Shown here: positions 53,766 to 53,856 of the stretch, piece after piece | Layout of the letters: the number at the start of each line of letters is the position of its first letter | Position numbering within the stretch: position 1 is the stretch's first letter | Source of the DNA: Anaerolineaceae bacterium | GTDB lineage: Bacteria > Chloroflexota > Anaerolineae > Anaerolineales > Villigracilaceae | Assembly (NCBI GenBank): GCA_009885945.1 | Contig: VFJR01000059.1 | Span: 1-53,856, forward strand | Reading direction: 5' to 3' | DNA: 53,856 nucleotides | Notes under the pieces: model-generated | What the model was told of the DNA's origin: nothing | The model's database searches: none | What the model saw: only the letters and a program-made list of their open reading frames with translations | Translations under genes and position numbers: made by a program

Positions 53766-53856
53766 TTTGAGACACGAAATTCAAGAATTTAGTCACTCCA
53801 ACGGAGAGACTGTTTGTAGACAAAATTCAGGTAAAATTATCTCACCCCCAAACGAA
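53755..53856. mobile_element. Probable insertion-sequence end
   Basis: The restriction gene changes into unrelated sequence at about 53750. It begins with a short inverted motif GTGTC-AATGATTTGA-GACAC (53756-53775), which resembles terminal sequences of IS481-type elements. No transposase is readable in the roughly 100 nt before the window ends. The call rests on the break in the reading frame and the terminal motif, so the family is tentative. Confidence 0.45.

Noticed and set aside
53578-53823. 81-residue minus-strand frame at the right edge
   Set aside because: It runs through both the restriction fragment and the foreign end, so it cannot be a natural gene.

Overview
The window looks like a stretch of a moderate-GC bacterial chromosome, most likely from a Chloroflexota lineage of the Anaerolineae type. 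This is an inference from gene style: SH3 lipoproteins with TPTPTP-like linkers, a MoxR operon with a Gln/Gly-rich coiled-coil partner, a long eukaryote-like DeoC, and 7TM-GAF regulators. No rRNA or marker gene is present to prove it. Genes are tightly packed on both strands. No stretch over 300 bases lacks a gene, and I saw no tRNA, rRNA or CRISPR array.

Layout. Bases 1-5.4 kb hold a branched-chain/hydrophobic amino-acid ABC importer (livK 3' end, livH, livM, livG, livF), closed by a terminator. Bases 5.5-9.8 kb hold a SUMF1-fold lipoprotein, an ornithine-cyclodeaminase-family enzyme, a DAO-type FAD oxidoreductase and a second LivK-like lipoprotein; the last three look like an amino-acid catabolism set. 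Bases 9.85-14 kb are an overlapping three-gene operon: a CinA-like protein with a degenerate C-terminus, an M14 peptidase-like protein, and an amidohydrolase fused to a CYTH-like domain. Bases 14.1-15.5 kb carry iscX and mrp (Fe-S handling) behind a clear sigma70-type promoter. Bases 15.5-19.2 kb (minus) carry a VF530 protein, a DUF559 nuclease-like protein, a lipid kinase, an M20 amidohydrolase and an SH3 lipoprotein. Bases 19.4-22.2 kb encode an exonuclease-DinG helicase.

Bases 22.2-24.8 kb (minus) hold a ROK sugar kinase, two FHA proteins and a zinc-ribbon protein. Bases 24.9-26.1 kb are a tandem pair of secreted SH3 proteins. Next come an A-type Fe-S carrier with a Cys/Gly tail, an RluA-like synthase, a TipAS-type MerR regulator with an apparently leaderless promoter, a META lipoprotein, kynureninase, a GMC oxidoreductase and threonine aldolase. 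Bases 32.9-36.1 kb encode a large membrane GAF-HD-GYP protein. Bases 36.2-43.8 kb form a long plus-strand run: PNP, an Ig-like membrane protein, GNAT, a 7TM-GAF-HTH protein, FtsK, a CDP-alcohol phosphatidyltransferase and Lgt. Bases 43.9-47 kb hold an ABC exporter, whose permease is fused to a SpoIIM-like domain, and an MBL hydrolase; deoC is convergent. Bases 48-53.4 kb are an operon of DinB-like, MBL-rhodanese, HD-like, coiled-coil and MoxR genes. The right edge has a 160-nt cytosine-free tract and the first part of a restriction-enzyme HsdR N-terminal domain, cut off by sequence resembling an insertion-sequence end.

Many transcription units end in long, perfect, often bidirectional hairpins. 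The most distinctive points are the two domain fusions, the leaderless MerR promoter with a 19-bp spacer, the disrupted restriction gene, and several enzymes that lack signature residues. I did not find a complete, clearly new defence or biosynthetic system.
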